From contig OX335652.1 in assembly GCA_946894095.1 (NCBI GenBank), positions 5,603,001-5,667,000 on the forward strand: 64,000 nucleotides of DNA. The letters are read 5' to 3'. Numbering within the stretch: the stretch's first letter is position 1; every line of letters starts with the position of its first letter. The DNA comes from Incurvaria masculella. Lineage: Eukaryota; Arthropoda; Insecta; Lepidoptera; Incurvariidae. Of the stretch, positions 45,399 through 56,536 are shown one piece after another. The translations under genes were made by a program, and so were the position numbers. The notes under the pieces are model-generated. The model saw only the letters and a program-made list of their open reading frames with translations, searched no databases and was not told where the DNA came from.

Positions 45399-46895
45399 AA
45401 CCATAGTTACATATATTGAATTTCGATTGATAACCTCTCTTATGGACATTTCTGATTCATTGGGCGGACAGAGTATGGAAAAGATTGCGGTGACGTGATT
45501 GTAGACAAGATGAAGTAGAATGTTTGTTTAAATGTCGTTAGACCTGAATCGCGACATGTCCCAGACAGGATGTATGGAAAGGTGGGAGAGCTGTTAGTCT
45601 GGGAGTCCCCATAATCTACACGCCAGTCTGGTGGTTTGCCACATAACCACCCCTATGCTTCAGATTATTTTTTATTTAATAATCTCCACCCCGTTACTAG
45701 TCTCTCTATTCTTTAATTTCCGTGACATCAGATGTGTCATTGCCACCTACGTTGATCTCCTGCCACCAATTCTAATCCTCCTCACCTCTCTGCCTAATTA
45801 TCCTCACTCCGGAATATGAATATCTTATTATGTGTTGTCAGCTTCAGTAGCTCATAATTCGATCATCTAAGTTAATATGCACTGGGAGCCCTCGATTTCA
45901 AGTTTCGAGTTCTTGTCATCCGTGTTCAGTGCCATTTTGAAAAAAAAAAATGAAATACCCTGATATATGTTTGACTTTCAAGATTTACCCGAATATTACT
46001 TTGCGACTTGAAGGGCGGAAAGGATAACTTTCACTAAGATGTAATGGATACTGCTGGTAGTAAAATCCTTTTAGTATTTTGTAAGCGGTTGGGGGAAAGG
46101 GAGCAAATAAGTCGTAAACAACCAATTTATAACATCGTACAGGCGATAATACTAAAATAGAGCGGACGCGGGAAAATGGGGATACATTTCACGTAAGTCA
46201 CTTAGAAAAAAATCTATTTTAATAGATTTGAAAAATAAAGATATTAAGTTACACATTCCTTAAATCTCAACAAGGATGTTTTATTTTTACAGGTTATTCA
46301 TTTTAGATTAGAAGAATCTTGTTTTGATGTTTGTCGTCGATGGTAATTTATTCACACGATGAGCGATGCCGTATTGGGCGGGCATGCGTTACCCCAAACG
46401 CCGGAGGTATTGTCAGGACCACTGTGGTGCGCGGAGTGACGTCTGACAGGTTGGCTCGTCAAACCTCAACTTCCGGGCGCCGGCTGCGAAGATTGTAGGC
46501 CTGGTTAGGTTCCGGCTGCCGCGCAGATGCGGGTAGGTTGTCAATACGCTTTACCGCAGACACGTAGGGCTCCATGAAAATATCCAAAACGAAGCGTGGG
46601 ACGTAGTGTTTTTATGCTGCTAATGTAGTTACTCAGTCGAATCCAATATAATGGTCGATTTGTAGAATTCATAATTCTTCACCACCTTTTGTGCTCCAAT
46701 GCCCTTGTTTACACCATATCGATGACATGAGGTCAAGAATATTTATTATCCAATTTAGAATAATTTACACACTATTTATCTTTTTAAATTAATATTAGTC
46801 TAACATCTAAAAGTAAAATTAAAAAATTAAAACTAAAACTAAAGAAAAATGTGGATCGGAGAGCGATCCAATGAAATATGTTGGGTTAAAGGTAA
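45399..46895. other. Non-coding stretch with a GC-rich block
   Basis: The block at 46370-46530 (CCGGGCGCCGGCTGCG and similar) is unlike its surroundings. Nothing was recognised in six frames. Confidence 0.3.
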
Positions 46896-46899
46896 AATA

Positions 46900-47290
46900 T
46901 TTCATTGAAGGCAGCCGATGTTTGCCCCAAAGTGCCTAGAACACTCGCCGCGTTGCCTCTTTGAATTTCGAGAGCGATTCTTCGGACAAAAAAGGCTTGC
47001 TGCCCTTGTTTGAATGTTCCTCTCCTCCTTCCGTGTTAGCCCTATATCTTCAACTGCAACTACAAGGTATCTTCTACACAGCCGCAGATCGGAGTGGTAT
47101 CTTGTTTTTGACTGACCTGGAGAGATCTTAGACACGGGCTAATAAATTGTCTTTGCTGCGTAATAGTTTGCCGATCTGGTCCGTTACGCATTTTACATAA
47201 AGAAAATATGCATTTTGTGGTGCCACACAAATATAAGAAGTCGTGGGTTTGCCTGATTCCTGCTCCAGTCTCGTACCGCATAATCATTGA
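46900..47290 (-). pseudogene. Relic of a transposon-encoded protein (IQRGNAASVLGTL)
   Basis: On the minus strand a frame-shifted coding relic reads LCRRYLVVAVEDIGLTR, then RNIQTRAA. After a frame change it gives QAFFVRRIALEIQRGN and AASVLGTLGQTS, ending EIFYL and a stop. The phrase has the feel of a lepidopteran retrotransposon C-terminus, but I cannot name the family. Two overlapping frames (46902-47135 and 47060-47287) cover it and neither is intact. Confidence 0.4.
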
Positions 47291-47851
47291 GTTGCAATGC
47301 TCTCTTCACGGGTTAAATTTCCATCTGCACATGGTCTTGATAACTATTATGTACGGTTAGTTTATTAATGATCTATTTGCATGTACCAGCTTTCTGTACA
47401 CCGTGTTACTCAGCATGCTACTTGGCTTTTGTCTGACTAAAAGATCATAAAAATATAAATTTACTATCTTCTAAAATGGTTTAAATCAAACTTTTTCACT
47501 TTGGGATTACTTCTATTAGTATACATTCATGAGTACCAAAGCCCACAAGAAGTTGTACTGTAATATTAAATTTCAGTTTAAGTGCTTAACGTATAATTTT
47601 AATATTAGGGAAACACTAATAGCTCCTGGCGGATTAATAACAATGAGCATTGTTAACGTTTCTGTTAGCATCATGGACAATATGATTATTCGGGAATATT
47701 CAGATTTGAGGTTTACACTATTGTACTAAAACCAATACTATATGAATAGATGCAATCATCTATGACAACTGTGCATGAAACTTAAATTTTTAACAATTTT
47801 AATAAAAGTTATGAACATTAATGATCAAACATAGATTTTTACTTTGAAATA

Positions 47852-47907
47852 AAAGCAAACCCTAAAAAAGTATAGACGTAAGTCTATACTTTTTTAGGGT
47901 TTGCTTT
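47852..47907. repeat. Perfect 26-bp inverted repeat, 4-nt loop
   Basis: AAAGCAAACCCTAAAAAAGT plus ATAGAC (47852-47877) is exactly complementary to 47882-47907 around a GTAA loop. It would form a very stable hairpin in DNA or RNA. Confidence 0.9.
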
Positions 47908-48489
47908 CAATCATCATGATACAAATTTAAAAAAACTTCATCAAATTTTCATCCATAGACACTTTTAATTATCAGGGTTCTTTGTAACATTTTGTTGCTA
48001 TATTATTTAAAAAACAATAAAAAAAAGATTGTGTCATATGTTCCACAAGGCTACATTAGCTCATAAAGGTTTATGGCTCAACGAGAGTTTTTTTTATAAT
48101 GCATGGGAGAATGATAACTAATAACTACATTATTAATGGGTTCAATGTTTTGTTAAGTTGTCAATATTTAATATCTTCATGTCCAACGATAACAATATCT
48201 AAACCCGCAAAATTATGGATCAGATGAAAACATGTTCGCTTTCCAAACATTGGAAACAGCCTGGGCACCCACCCAGCTAATTCTCAGATGCAGTTTTCAC
48301 GGTTTGCGGTCGAGTGCAAAGTGCAGTTTCCGGACTGAGCCGTTCGAGTTTAGAAACAACTCCTAAATCTGTGGTTCACTCGAAACTCTGTCGGCTAATA
48401 TGTGTATGGGCATGAGAGAAAAGTTTTGTTATGTTAAAATATACCATATGTAATATGGAAGACTGGTTCTTATACACTTCCATTAGCCG

Positions 48490-48747
48490 TTTTTTAGGGT
48501 TCTATTACTAAGCCTCCGCTGTCCGTCCGTCCGTCCGTCCGTCCATCCGTCTGTCACAGGGCTGTATCTCATCAACCGTAATAGGTAGGCAGCTGACATT
48601 TTCACAGAGTCTGTATTTATTTTGCCGCTACTACAGATAGGTAAATTAAAAAAATACAAAAAACGTTACTTTTTTGTGTTAAATCTTGAACGATGGTACG
48701 GAACCCTTCGTGTGCGAGTCCGACTCGCACTTGGCCGGTTTTTTTTG
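48490..48747 (+). repeat. (TCCG)n-containing dispersed repeat, copy 6
   Basis: TTTTTTAGGGTTCTATTACT shows the start shortened by loss of the hairpin. The (TCCG)n run, GGGCTGTATCTCATC, GCGAGTCCGACTCGC and CTTGGCCGG plus T-run are intact. It abuts a LINE tail relic on its right. Confidence 0.87.
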
Positions 48748-48855
48748 TTAAACGCGGCGCATGATATACGCCAGGCCATCATATAAGAGATCCCTGACGA
48801 TGCCTATTGGCTTTCGAACTTACATGGGGGCTGCAAACTATGCCGGCCGGCCACA
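48748..48855 (-). repeat. LINE 3'-end relic (GTACGCCATAT family)
   Basis: Read on the minus strand: GGCCGGCCGGCATAG, AAAGCCAATAGGCATCG, then CTGGCGTATATCATGCG. The order matches 33440-33535. Confidence 0.6.
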
Positions 48856-49395
48856 CTGAAAACAATGTTGTGCAACTGTTAACTGTTTTCTCATTACTAT
48901 TATAATATTACGTTAAGTATCTTTTAATAAGCCAAAGCAGTTAGTATTAAACATTGATTTTAACCGATAGAACAGTACCGTTTGGTGAAAATAATACGTG
49001 TGACAGAAACGGGGTTAACTGATAAACATTACGGCTGACTACACATTAGGCGTGCAACTGTCCAGTTTCAAAAGATAGATGAATTTTAATAGATTAGACA
49101 GTACCTATTCTCAGAATATAAGACACAAATAACAATGGAAAAAAGAATAAAGCTAGATAGAGTCTTCACACAATTAGCGAAAAGGTAAGAGAAAACAGTT
49201 ATTGCACATAGTGAAAAGATACAGTAACATTTAATGTTAAGGCTAACTGTTTTCACTCAAAGTAACCTATTTACTTAGTTGGCTCTATTTTAACGTTGTA
49301 AGACGGTTGTTGTTATTGGAATTACTTAAATATGGCATTCCGTAGCTCCGAAGGGCAATCTCCATGGTAGAGACGATAGATTAACTATGTGCCTT
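48856..49395. other. Non-coding stretch
   Basis: Nothing was recognised. Confidence 0.3.
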
Positions 49396-49496
49396 CGGAG
49401 GTATCTTAATTTAGGGATACCTCCGGGACGTGTCGGCATCTGGCACCGCCGTGCCATGCATCTGGCATGGCATGCATCTGGCATGGCACGGCGGTG
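49396..49496. repeat. Two adjacent GC-rich hairpins
   Basis: The first, 49396-49425, pairs CGGAGGTATC with GGATACCTCCG. The second, 49444-49496, pairs CACCGCCGTGCCATGC with GGCATGGCACGGCGGTG. Its loop holds a short direct repeat of GCATCTGGCATG. The block is GC-rich in AT-rich surroundings. Confidence 0.75.
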
Positions 49497-50600
49497 TACT
49501 AGAACTGTCCCACATATACAAAAAATACTTCACGAAGGACCGTGCCTTTTTTGGTCCGACGTACAATACTGACGCACCTTGTTGATAAATCTCAGCTTTT
49601 TTGAGGCCAGCTTGACTTAATCCTCGATATGGCATCTAAAAATCCGACCATGCGTCAGATCAACACCGAAAATCCCCATGGGGTCATCAGTAAGTAGTTT
49701 TAAGCTGGATTATGCTTAGTGATATTCCCCAAGTATTTCAGGTTAAGGTTTTTGCCATAATCTGAGGCGGATTACACTTACGTAGATGAATAAGGTTTTT
49801 ACTAATTGCATCAGTTTTGCTTTTATGAAATGTGTAGGCACATGGATAATGGACCCATTCGTATTTCACCACAGTGATAAAATATAACTTTAAATATTAA
49901 TTTTAGTGCTCCATACATGAATTATATCAGGTAGAGTTAATAAACGCGAGCACTACATCTACTAATGGACATTCAAATTGCATAATGTTAAGTTTGAAAA
50001 TTTGGCTTGTTTCAGGTATTCCCACGGGATAAACGCTTCAAGCACCGTCGACATGAGGTTCACAATGAACTGACACAAAATGGAGGCCTGAATATGCATT
50101 AGGCTACGGCCGAACGCACTTGTGCGAGCCGGCACAAAGCGTTGCGATCAAATATTGAATAGGCAAAATTTCATGAAATACCTGAAGCCCGTGAAAGTGA
50201 ACGAAAATAATTTTCATCGTGCCACGTGCCTACATCTCTGATGAACAATAACTCTACGGTCAGTTTAATTTAATGAGTGAATTAAAAAGATAATTATAAC
50301 ATTATTATGCGTATACATTCAATAAAACTTATTAACTAAAGAACATTTTGAAAATTGTGAGTGAAATTTCTTTAAAAATCATTAAACCAAAAAAATTAAT
50401 GAGCAACTAACATAAACATATTTATGAGTAAATTCCAACACGTTTTAAAAAAATACTACGGTAAGTTTACTTTTCTAAATAATTAGCATTTTAAATTTAT
50501 CGGAATTAAAAATATAGTGTGAAATGCAGTAAAAATTTAACAAATTATAGAAAACATACAATGAGTTTAAAAATAAAATCATCATGATATATTATATTAC
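49497..50600. other. Non-coding stretch upstream of the split gene
   Basis: Nothing was recognised. 50040-50180 is less AT-rich, with a GCACTTGTGCGAGCCGGC block. This region would contain the promoter of the gene at 50716 if transcription starts nearby, but no TATA box or initiator can be assigned with confidence. Confidence 0.3.
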
Positions 50601-50715
50601 TGTTGAGTTACAAAGAGTGAACAATACATGTGGAAATTGTGACGCCGGACCGTGAAAAAGAGTGTCAAATGCCTTTGCGTTGGTACCCTTTAGGGCCCAA
50701 ACGCCTTCGGTCGCC

Positions 50716-50812
50716 ATGAGGCTGTGGTGCTGGGCACTTGTAACCATGGCAACCATCAGCTCTTCAGTACTGTCGCCGGCACCGATGAAGGCCGAAGTCA
50801 AGGAGACCTACG
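50716..50812 (+). CDS. Exon 1 of an alkaline phosphatase-like gene (signal peptide)
   Basis: The first coding exon encodes MRLWCWALVTMATISSSVL, then SPAPMKAEVKETY and the first base of the next codon. A short N-region, a hydrophobic core at residues 3-19 and small residues after it form a plausible signal peptide, so the product should enter the secretory pathway. ATG 50716 is preferred over an in-frame ATG at 50662, because the upstream 18 codons would put charged and polar residues ahead of the signal; CGCC precedes 50716. The exon ends at a strong donor (G|GTGAGT) in phase 1. Exon 2 at 51944 continues in frame. Joined, the sequence resembles the start of insect membrane alkaline phosphatases. 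The family call is an inference, as the catalytic core is not in view. A different secreted protein is possible. Confidence 0.65.
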
Positions 50813-51943
50813 GTGAGTTGCATTTATACAAGTTATATTATCAAAGAAATATTTATTTTCTTTATCACTTGGTTTTTTACAGTATAGTTAGTTTTTGTAT
50901 ACTGCGTGTGTTTAACCACCCAATATAATCGTAGTTTTTAAACATTAATAAGAATTAAATAATTAAATAATAGGAATTAAATAATAAGAAAGAAATACTT
51001 TATTTGTATATTCTAATGGTTACGTAATAAATATTATTATTTTTAATTAGTAAAGTTAACCCAGAAAAACCTAATAATAATTTTATGTATTTAACGATTT
51101 TCGTTATCATATTTATTTGAGGTTTAACAAGAAAATCTACAAAGTTTTTAGTCTGGGAATTAGTAGGAAGCAGTATTAAATCGTATAGCATAGCACGACT
51201 ATGTTTTATTATTTTGATTTTATGTGGTGGTGAAATTTTAGGTGGTTATCAACATTTATCCTTGTCCTGAAACCAGTCAGCGGAAAAAAATATGAACATG
51301 TATTAATGTATCGTACCAAAGAACAGATAAGGCAAGCGATGTGCCATACCGGCTGAATATTGTTCCACTTCACCTCCTTACAATAAGCTACTGCCCCCAC
51401 TCCCCAATCCAGATTGACTTGCATATTCGGAAGCGGAACGCGTAAGGTTACGTTAAATTCTGTGTTTCAATTTACTACTGACTTGCCTAAACACTATAAT
51501 GTTTTCATGTATATTTACATTATGACAGATAGCGTCGTACATATTGTTTGGGCAGTTGAGCCAACGTGAATTAAATCGAATTCTTCTTTGTAATGCAAAA
51601 TCTTATGATTTTCTCGCTTTGTCAGTTGCTCCGTTTCACGTTTCCTGGTTCCTGCGTGTCTTATGGATGTATGTTAGTCGGAATGGTACGTGACTCGCAG
51701 TAGAACCCGTGCTTCTTTTCCGAGTTCTGAACGTTGGAGCTGGTTCCTTGGTCCTTATATTATTCGAAAAGACCATACGCTAAGAATATGTTCTGTTCTG
51801 TTAAAAACCCACATCTCGTGTTTTTTTCAATTTGAAACTATGAAAAACTCTTCATTGAGAAATTCCTAGGATTAACTACACTAAACTAACCATTTCACCA
51901 AACATTCAAAATACGTAATAATTATGACTGTGATTGTTGACAG
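50813..51943 (+). other. Intron between exons 1 and 2 (GT-AG, 1131 bp)
   Basis: It begins GTGAGT and ends TTGTTGACAG. It is AT-rich, with a less AT-rich patch at 51600-51760 for which no function is seen. The phase (1) agrees on both sides: G from exon 1 plus AT from exon 2 makes an Asp codon. Confidence 0.65.
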
Positions 51944-52025
51944 ATCGTGCATACTGGTACGCCCAAGCGCAGGAAACCTTGGAGAAACGACTGCAGTATG
52001 CGACCGATAACCGACCAATGGCTAA
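51944..52025 (+). CDS. Exon 2 of the alkaline phosphatase-like gene
   Basis: After completing an Asp codon with exon 1, it encodes RAYWYAQAQETLEKRLQY, then ATDNRPMA and two bases (AA) of the next codon. Insect alkaline phosphatases typically have a YW motif, an amphipathic LE..L helix, and then an AKNVI.F.GDGM block with the metal-binding Asp soon after. Here AK would be completed by the next exon, so the order fits. The acceptor is TTGACAG; the donor (AA|GTACGA) is acceptable but weaker. No GDGM-type exon was found downstream to 64000. The next intron would then be over 12 kb, or the gene is broken. Membrane attachment cannot be judged. Confidence 0.62.
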
Positions 52026-52754
52026 GTACGAATCAACGTTATTAACTCATTTATTATACGTCATATGCCCGCAGTGACCATAAATATTAGCAAGAAGATA
52101 AATATTAGCAGGCAGGCCACGTTTAAACTGTATTCTTTTAGTCAAATATCTGGGCGTAGTCACTTTGTGTGAATGACGGCTAAGCATAATTTGTTTTAGT
52201 CTATTTATTTAGTCCATTAAGAATTAGAAATTCAATGAATAAGTTCTAAGCAAAACTCTTCACAAATCCGTTCATTTAAACTGATGAATGCGTTGCACGA
52301 GCGCTGCGTGAGAAGACCTAGTGATTCAACCAACTAACTAATCACATTAATTATGCAATATGAGCTTAGAGGTTTTCGTTAATCTAGCGCTTTTCACTTT
52401 TAGAGACATTGGTACGAATTTTCGCTTATGTTTCGTTAATTTGAAAAGTTCAAGAACTATTTCAGAAAGAAGCAAAGTTTAACTAACGTTTTTATTATGC
52501 CTAAGTGAGAAATTTGTCGTTTTAGTTAAAAGTACAAAATATTTTTGTTATTTAGTTGCTTAAGATTTACAGTAAAGATTATTTGCGGATTTTATCAGTT
52601 TCTGACATAACTTAGTGTTTGTAGTCTTACTACCAAAAGTTTGAAATAAAATAAAGTAAACAAGTAGAATTATAAAGATAGGGTGCAGCCCGAAAACAAA
52701 GCCTAAACAAATTGGGTATGTAATCAAAGTAATATTCTTAAACTCGTTCTAATT
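52026..52754. other. Intronic AT-rich sequence (if the gene continues)
   Basis: Nothing was recognised. Confidence 0.3.
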
Positions 52755-52885
52755 TAAGTTCCTTAATTTCTTTTATTAGATTTATATTACTCGGATTCAT
52801 CAACAATATTTTTTCGTCTGCTGATCGATTACCTTTTAAAAAGATGAACCAACAAGAAACTTCGCCGGGTTTGTCATATTTTATT
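52755..52885 (+). repeat. Dispersed repeat (AACAAGAAACTTCG type), copy 2
   Basis: TTCCTTAATTTCTTTTATTAG, ATTACTCGGATTCATC and CAACAAGAAACTTCGCCGGG align with 20335-20470. Confidence 0.6.
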
Positions 52886-53054
52886 TATCAATGGCTAAAA
52901 GATAAAGGCGAACTTTTGACTACCCAAGTGCCATCTTTCTTCATTCTCAATAAATAGGTAACTAATATTAATTATTGTGGAGTAAAAATCTATACACATT
53001 GTTCATACAAAGTAGCATCAATTGTAATTGTAGATTGCAAGAAGAGACGGCCGA

Positions 53055-53192
53055 GTTATTCAATGTTCAAACACATCATTTCTAGTGAACCGCATGGAGT
53101 TCCTCCCACACTGTCCATACAAAGTGACGTATTCAATCGTACGTTGACGTTGATTTTGATTTTTTGTCCTTTCGTGCACCCGGCCCTAAGAA
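53055..53192 (-). repeat. MITE-like repeat related to 3441-3790
   Basis: In reverse orientation it has GTTCAAACACATCATTTCTAG, GAACCGCATGGAGTTCC, TGTCCATACAAAGTGACG and TTGTCCTTTCGTGCAC. The order mirrors the second unit and outer end of the element at 3441. Confidence 0.6.
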
Positions 53193-54269
53193 ATGCATGC
53201 TACAATCATAGATTGAATAATTGTAGTTAATCTATGCTACAATGTAGTACCCATTGAAGAGAAAGGAAGGTATTATAAAGATAGATAATATTTGTATATT
53301 TCCATTACAAAAAATGAAAAAATGATACATAATTATGCAGATTGTAATGTTAATAAATACTAGAAAAGTAACGGTAAACAAAATCAAATGGTAGTACCAT
53401 ATTGGAATTGGTAGTCTTGAATGTTGTTTTAAATTAATGTTCCGTCTGTGAATGCTTCCTGGAGTGCATAATATTAAGATTTTTTTATTAAAATTGATTA
53501 TTCGGAGTTCCTAAATAAAATTAAATGAATTTAAAAAGAAATCATGTCTAGTGTCAAAGTTACGTACATCAGAATTTAAGGTATCTCAATTTATGTTATT
53601 ATTTCCTAGCATAGCAGAGAAACGTGCAAGGTCAAGTCTTTTGCAATTTTGCTGAATACTCTCAAACGACAATAATTTGTTTCAGACTGAAAATGCAACG
53701 CAATTTTCCTTTTTGAAAGATAATTATTCCGTTCGCTTTTGTTGCATTTTCCAAAAACATCAGCCCACGTGCAAATAACCGAAATTCAGCGCAGACTATG
53801 CACTCATTAATAAAAAATAATATTTTTGATTAATGATTAAAGCAAGAATATTAAAATGTCACGCCTATATCAAACAGTAGGGTAACAGTAAGGACAGATC
53901 TAATATAAATTCCCAGCGTTGACGAGCAGTGGAACGGTGCCAACTCTTATGAAAAATTCCCGCTTCGGACACGATGCGAGTAATGGATCTCCGCCGGTCT
54001 ACGCGATGCTTTTAGCGTGGGGTTGAATTTCAATCTGTTAATTTATGTCTAAAAGCTGTCGCCTTGCTCTTATAGCACGTAGAGCTATCGCCTTGATTTT
54101 TTGGCCTGTTCTGTTAATATAAAATTTTCTTACAATCAAATTCCTTAACAAATCCTTTCCAAAACATCTAAATATTATTTACCCATATATTTTTCAGCGC
54201 GGAAGTCATGAAATATAATATATTCTTATGAGGGAAGCTGAGTACATCAGCCAGTTAATGACATAATTG
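53193..54269. other. AT-rich non-coding stretch
   Basis: Nothing was recognised. 53910-54020 is less AT-rich. Confidence 0.3.
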
Positions 54270-54425
54270 CTGTTGCAATTTTCCATCCAGTGTTTTCCAT
54301 CCTGTTCAATGTAGCCGTGCTCATAAAGTGAAGGGCCTGGCATGGCACCTATTTCTTTCGGAATTGTGGTGTATTGGGCTAATATCATAACGGTTAATTT
54401 TATTCATTTCAGGTAGCATGTAACA
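54270..54425 (+). repeat. SINE 3' part
   Basis: TTTTCCATCCTGTTCAATG, TAGCCGTGCTCATAAAG, GGCCTGGCATGGCACC and GTGTATTGGGCTAATATCAT are typical. The final tail is degraded. The 5' half is absent; a partial duplication of TTTTCCATCC precedes it. Confidence 0.7.
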
Positions 54426-54506
54426 AAATTGAGGTAAATCAGCATATCTTCATTAAAACTTTGTTAAGAAATATGGAAAAGTTATAGAAACCTTTTTTTT
54501 TGTTAT

Positions 54507-54977
54507 AGTGGGTCTTCCCGCTCAACTCCCCATACAAACGCGGAAAAAAAATCATGCTCATATTTCTTATCAGAGATCCAAAATTATGCTCAAAACAGCT
54601 TTGTTAGATCGAACTAGATGTCTGATGACCATTGGCATTGTAAAATAGTGTTTGGTTTCTAAGTTATAAGGTCCGAAAGTTCGAATCCCGCATTTTATAA
54701 AATAACTTTGGAGGTGAACTACTCAACGACAAAATCAAAACATCTTAAAGTTCTTGGGTTTTGTTTTATTTTTGAGTACAACGGTCTTAATTTACTTTTC
54801 GCTATACGTAGCGTCGTCGTTTTGTTATTGAAATGTTCGTAAATCTTACCAAAGCAAACACTATGCGCATTGTCTGCCTGTCAATTTTTTTTAAAACAGA
54901 GAATGTCCCGGAGCACAATAGCACGGTTATGGACCATGCCCGTGAATGAGTTAGTACAGTCGGGAAGGACCACCTTA
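54507..54977 (-). repeat. MITE-like repeat (GGTGGNCC end), copy 2
   Basis: The left end GTGGGTCTTCCCGCTCAAC and right end GTCGGGAAGGACCACCTTAA are imperfect inverted repeats. Internal blocks (CCCCATACAAACGCGG, TTTCTAAGTTATAAGGTCC, CGAAAGTTCGAA, CGTAAATCTTACCAAAG) match the copy at 42165 in opposite orientation. No coding. Confidence 0.7.
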
Positions 54978-55635
54978 AAGCAGGACTCGAATCTGCGAAC
55001 TTCGGTCTTTCGCTATTTATTTAACCTCAGATTAATATAAAAGCGTTAATACCGCAACCGTTGAAAACGTACAAAATATCAAATAATAACGTTACAGGCT
55101 CCGTGGGTAGCGGAGTCGATGCTTGTGAAAGAAACGTCCTCATTATTTTTAAATTGCTATTAAAATTAGAAGCACGATCGAATTGTGACTGGAAATTGGG
55201 TCTTTGTTCCGAATCAGTTTATGGTAACGATAAGGACCGAACGTCAGTTAAAATTCCTTTGTTCTGTTGGAATCAATTTATACAAGCTACATTTAGAATC
55301 AAGCGATGAATAGCTGGCAGGCCCCGCGTGGGGCATTTCATGAGAACCATAAACATATCAAAATATCGGAATCGGTCTAAAGTACCAAAACAACAGTTTG
55401 GAAACTAAGACTAGTACAAAACCCACTACATCCTGTGGTCAAGTGCGAATCGGACGCATGCGCCGAGCGTTTCATATCAAAATGTCTGCCAAAGAAGCCA
55501 TTAAGAATCCACACCCTCTACATAAATGTTAGCATTACTTTAGGACCTCGCTTCCAATGAAAGCTTGTCTTTACATCAGCGTTTAAGCGGGTTCGTCACT
55601 TTTTTATGTTACCGGCATCGATATAATCTAAAGTT
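54978..55635. other. Non-coding stretch
   Basis: An 82-codon frame at 55061-55309 has no recognisable domain. Confidence 0.25.
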
Positions 55636-55734
55636 ACCGGTCATGGATAACCGATACTACACCCGCCGCCATGATATTAGCCAAACTCACCCTATTCTCG
55701 AAGGAATTCGGTGCTATGCCAGGATCTTCCCTCA
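55636..55734 (-). repeat. Extra SINE tail unit beside a longer SINE
   Basis: Minus-strand tail only: the blocks GGATCCTGGCATAGCACC-like, GAATTCCTTCGAG, ATCATGGCGGCGGGTG and GGTTATCCATGACC. It is followed on the right by the T-run of the next SINE, so on the minus strand it lies directly downstream of that SINE's poly(A). Confidence 0.65.
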
Positions 55735-55915
55735 TTTTTTTTTTATGCGAACTGACATGGATGGCTAATACCACACAACTACCGTTATGATATTAGCCCA
55801 ATACACCGAATTCCCGAAGGAATTCGGTGCCATGCCAGGACCTTCCCTTTATGAGCACGGCTACATTGAACTGGATGGAAAACACGGACAATTTTTTATT
55901 GCCGCTTTGACCATC

Positions 55916-56536
55916 TTTTAAACCGACTTCAAAAAAAGGAGGAGGTTATCAATTCGTCTGTATGTTTTTTTTTATGTTTGTTACCTCATAACTTTTGCCT
56001 GGGTGAACCGATTTTGATGATAATTTTTTTAAATGATAGCTAGTGCTTTCCAAATTTCCTTTGGTTAAGTTCTGACAATGATTTCCATGAGAAAATCATA
56101 AAAGTCTTAAATTTGTATTAAGATGTGCGCGACAAATGGATGAATAACTCAATATAACGCCAACCGATTTCGGTGATTCTTTTTTTATTGGAAAGGACGT
56201 GTACTAATTAGTAAGTGTACTTAAGATTCACTAAAAATAAAGAAATAAAAAAAAAATAACAAAAAAAATAACCGACTTCAAAGAAAAAGCACTAAAAAGT
56301 AAAAAATAATTTCCATTTTTGTAGTTACGATTTCTGTTATTTTTTGAGTCGGTGTCAGCCAAGGTTAGGTTAGGTTAGGTTAGGTTAGGTTAGTTTCTCT
56401 TGATTGGCGCAGCGCGTGCCCGGCTGACGCCGACTCAAAAAATAACAGAAATCGTAACTACAAAAATGGAAATTATTTTTTACTATTTAGTGCTTTTTCT
56501 TTGAAGTCGGTTATTTTTTTTGTTAATTTTTTTTTT
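55916..56536 (+). mobile_element. AACCGACTTC element with a 104-bp palindrome
   Basis: The left half starts with AACCGACTTCAAAAAAAGG, AGGAGGTTATCAATTCGTC and a TTTTGCCTGGGTGAACCG block. The right half is a foldback: 56257-56360 is the reverse complement of 56422-56525 apart from about two differences. The 61-nt spacer contains six GGTTA units (the insect telomere repeat TTAGG in another register). GACTTC-type ends recur in both the left end and the palindrome. It lies within a SINE, so it is a mobile unit. No transposase. Confidence 0.83.
56363..56393 (+). repeat. Interstitial (TTAGG)n array
   Basis: Six consecutive GGTTA units, which is TTAGG read in register, form part of the loop of the 104-bp palindrome. 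TTAGG is the canonical insect telomere repeat. Here it is internal and short, so not a telomere. Confidence 0.9.

Noticed and set aside
50662..50715. Upstream in-frame ATG at 50662 as the gene start
   Set aside because: It would put an 18-residue polar extension before the signal peptide; the ATG at 50716 gives a standard signal sequence and a better context.
56363..56393. Telomere end
   Set aside because: Only about 31 bp of TTAGG, inside a palindrome within a mobile element, with unique sequence on both sides.
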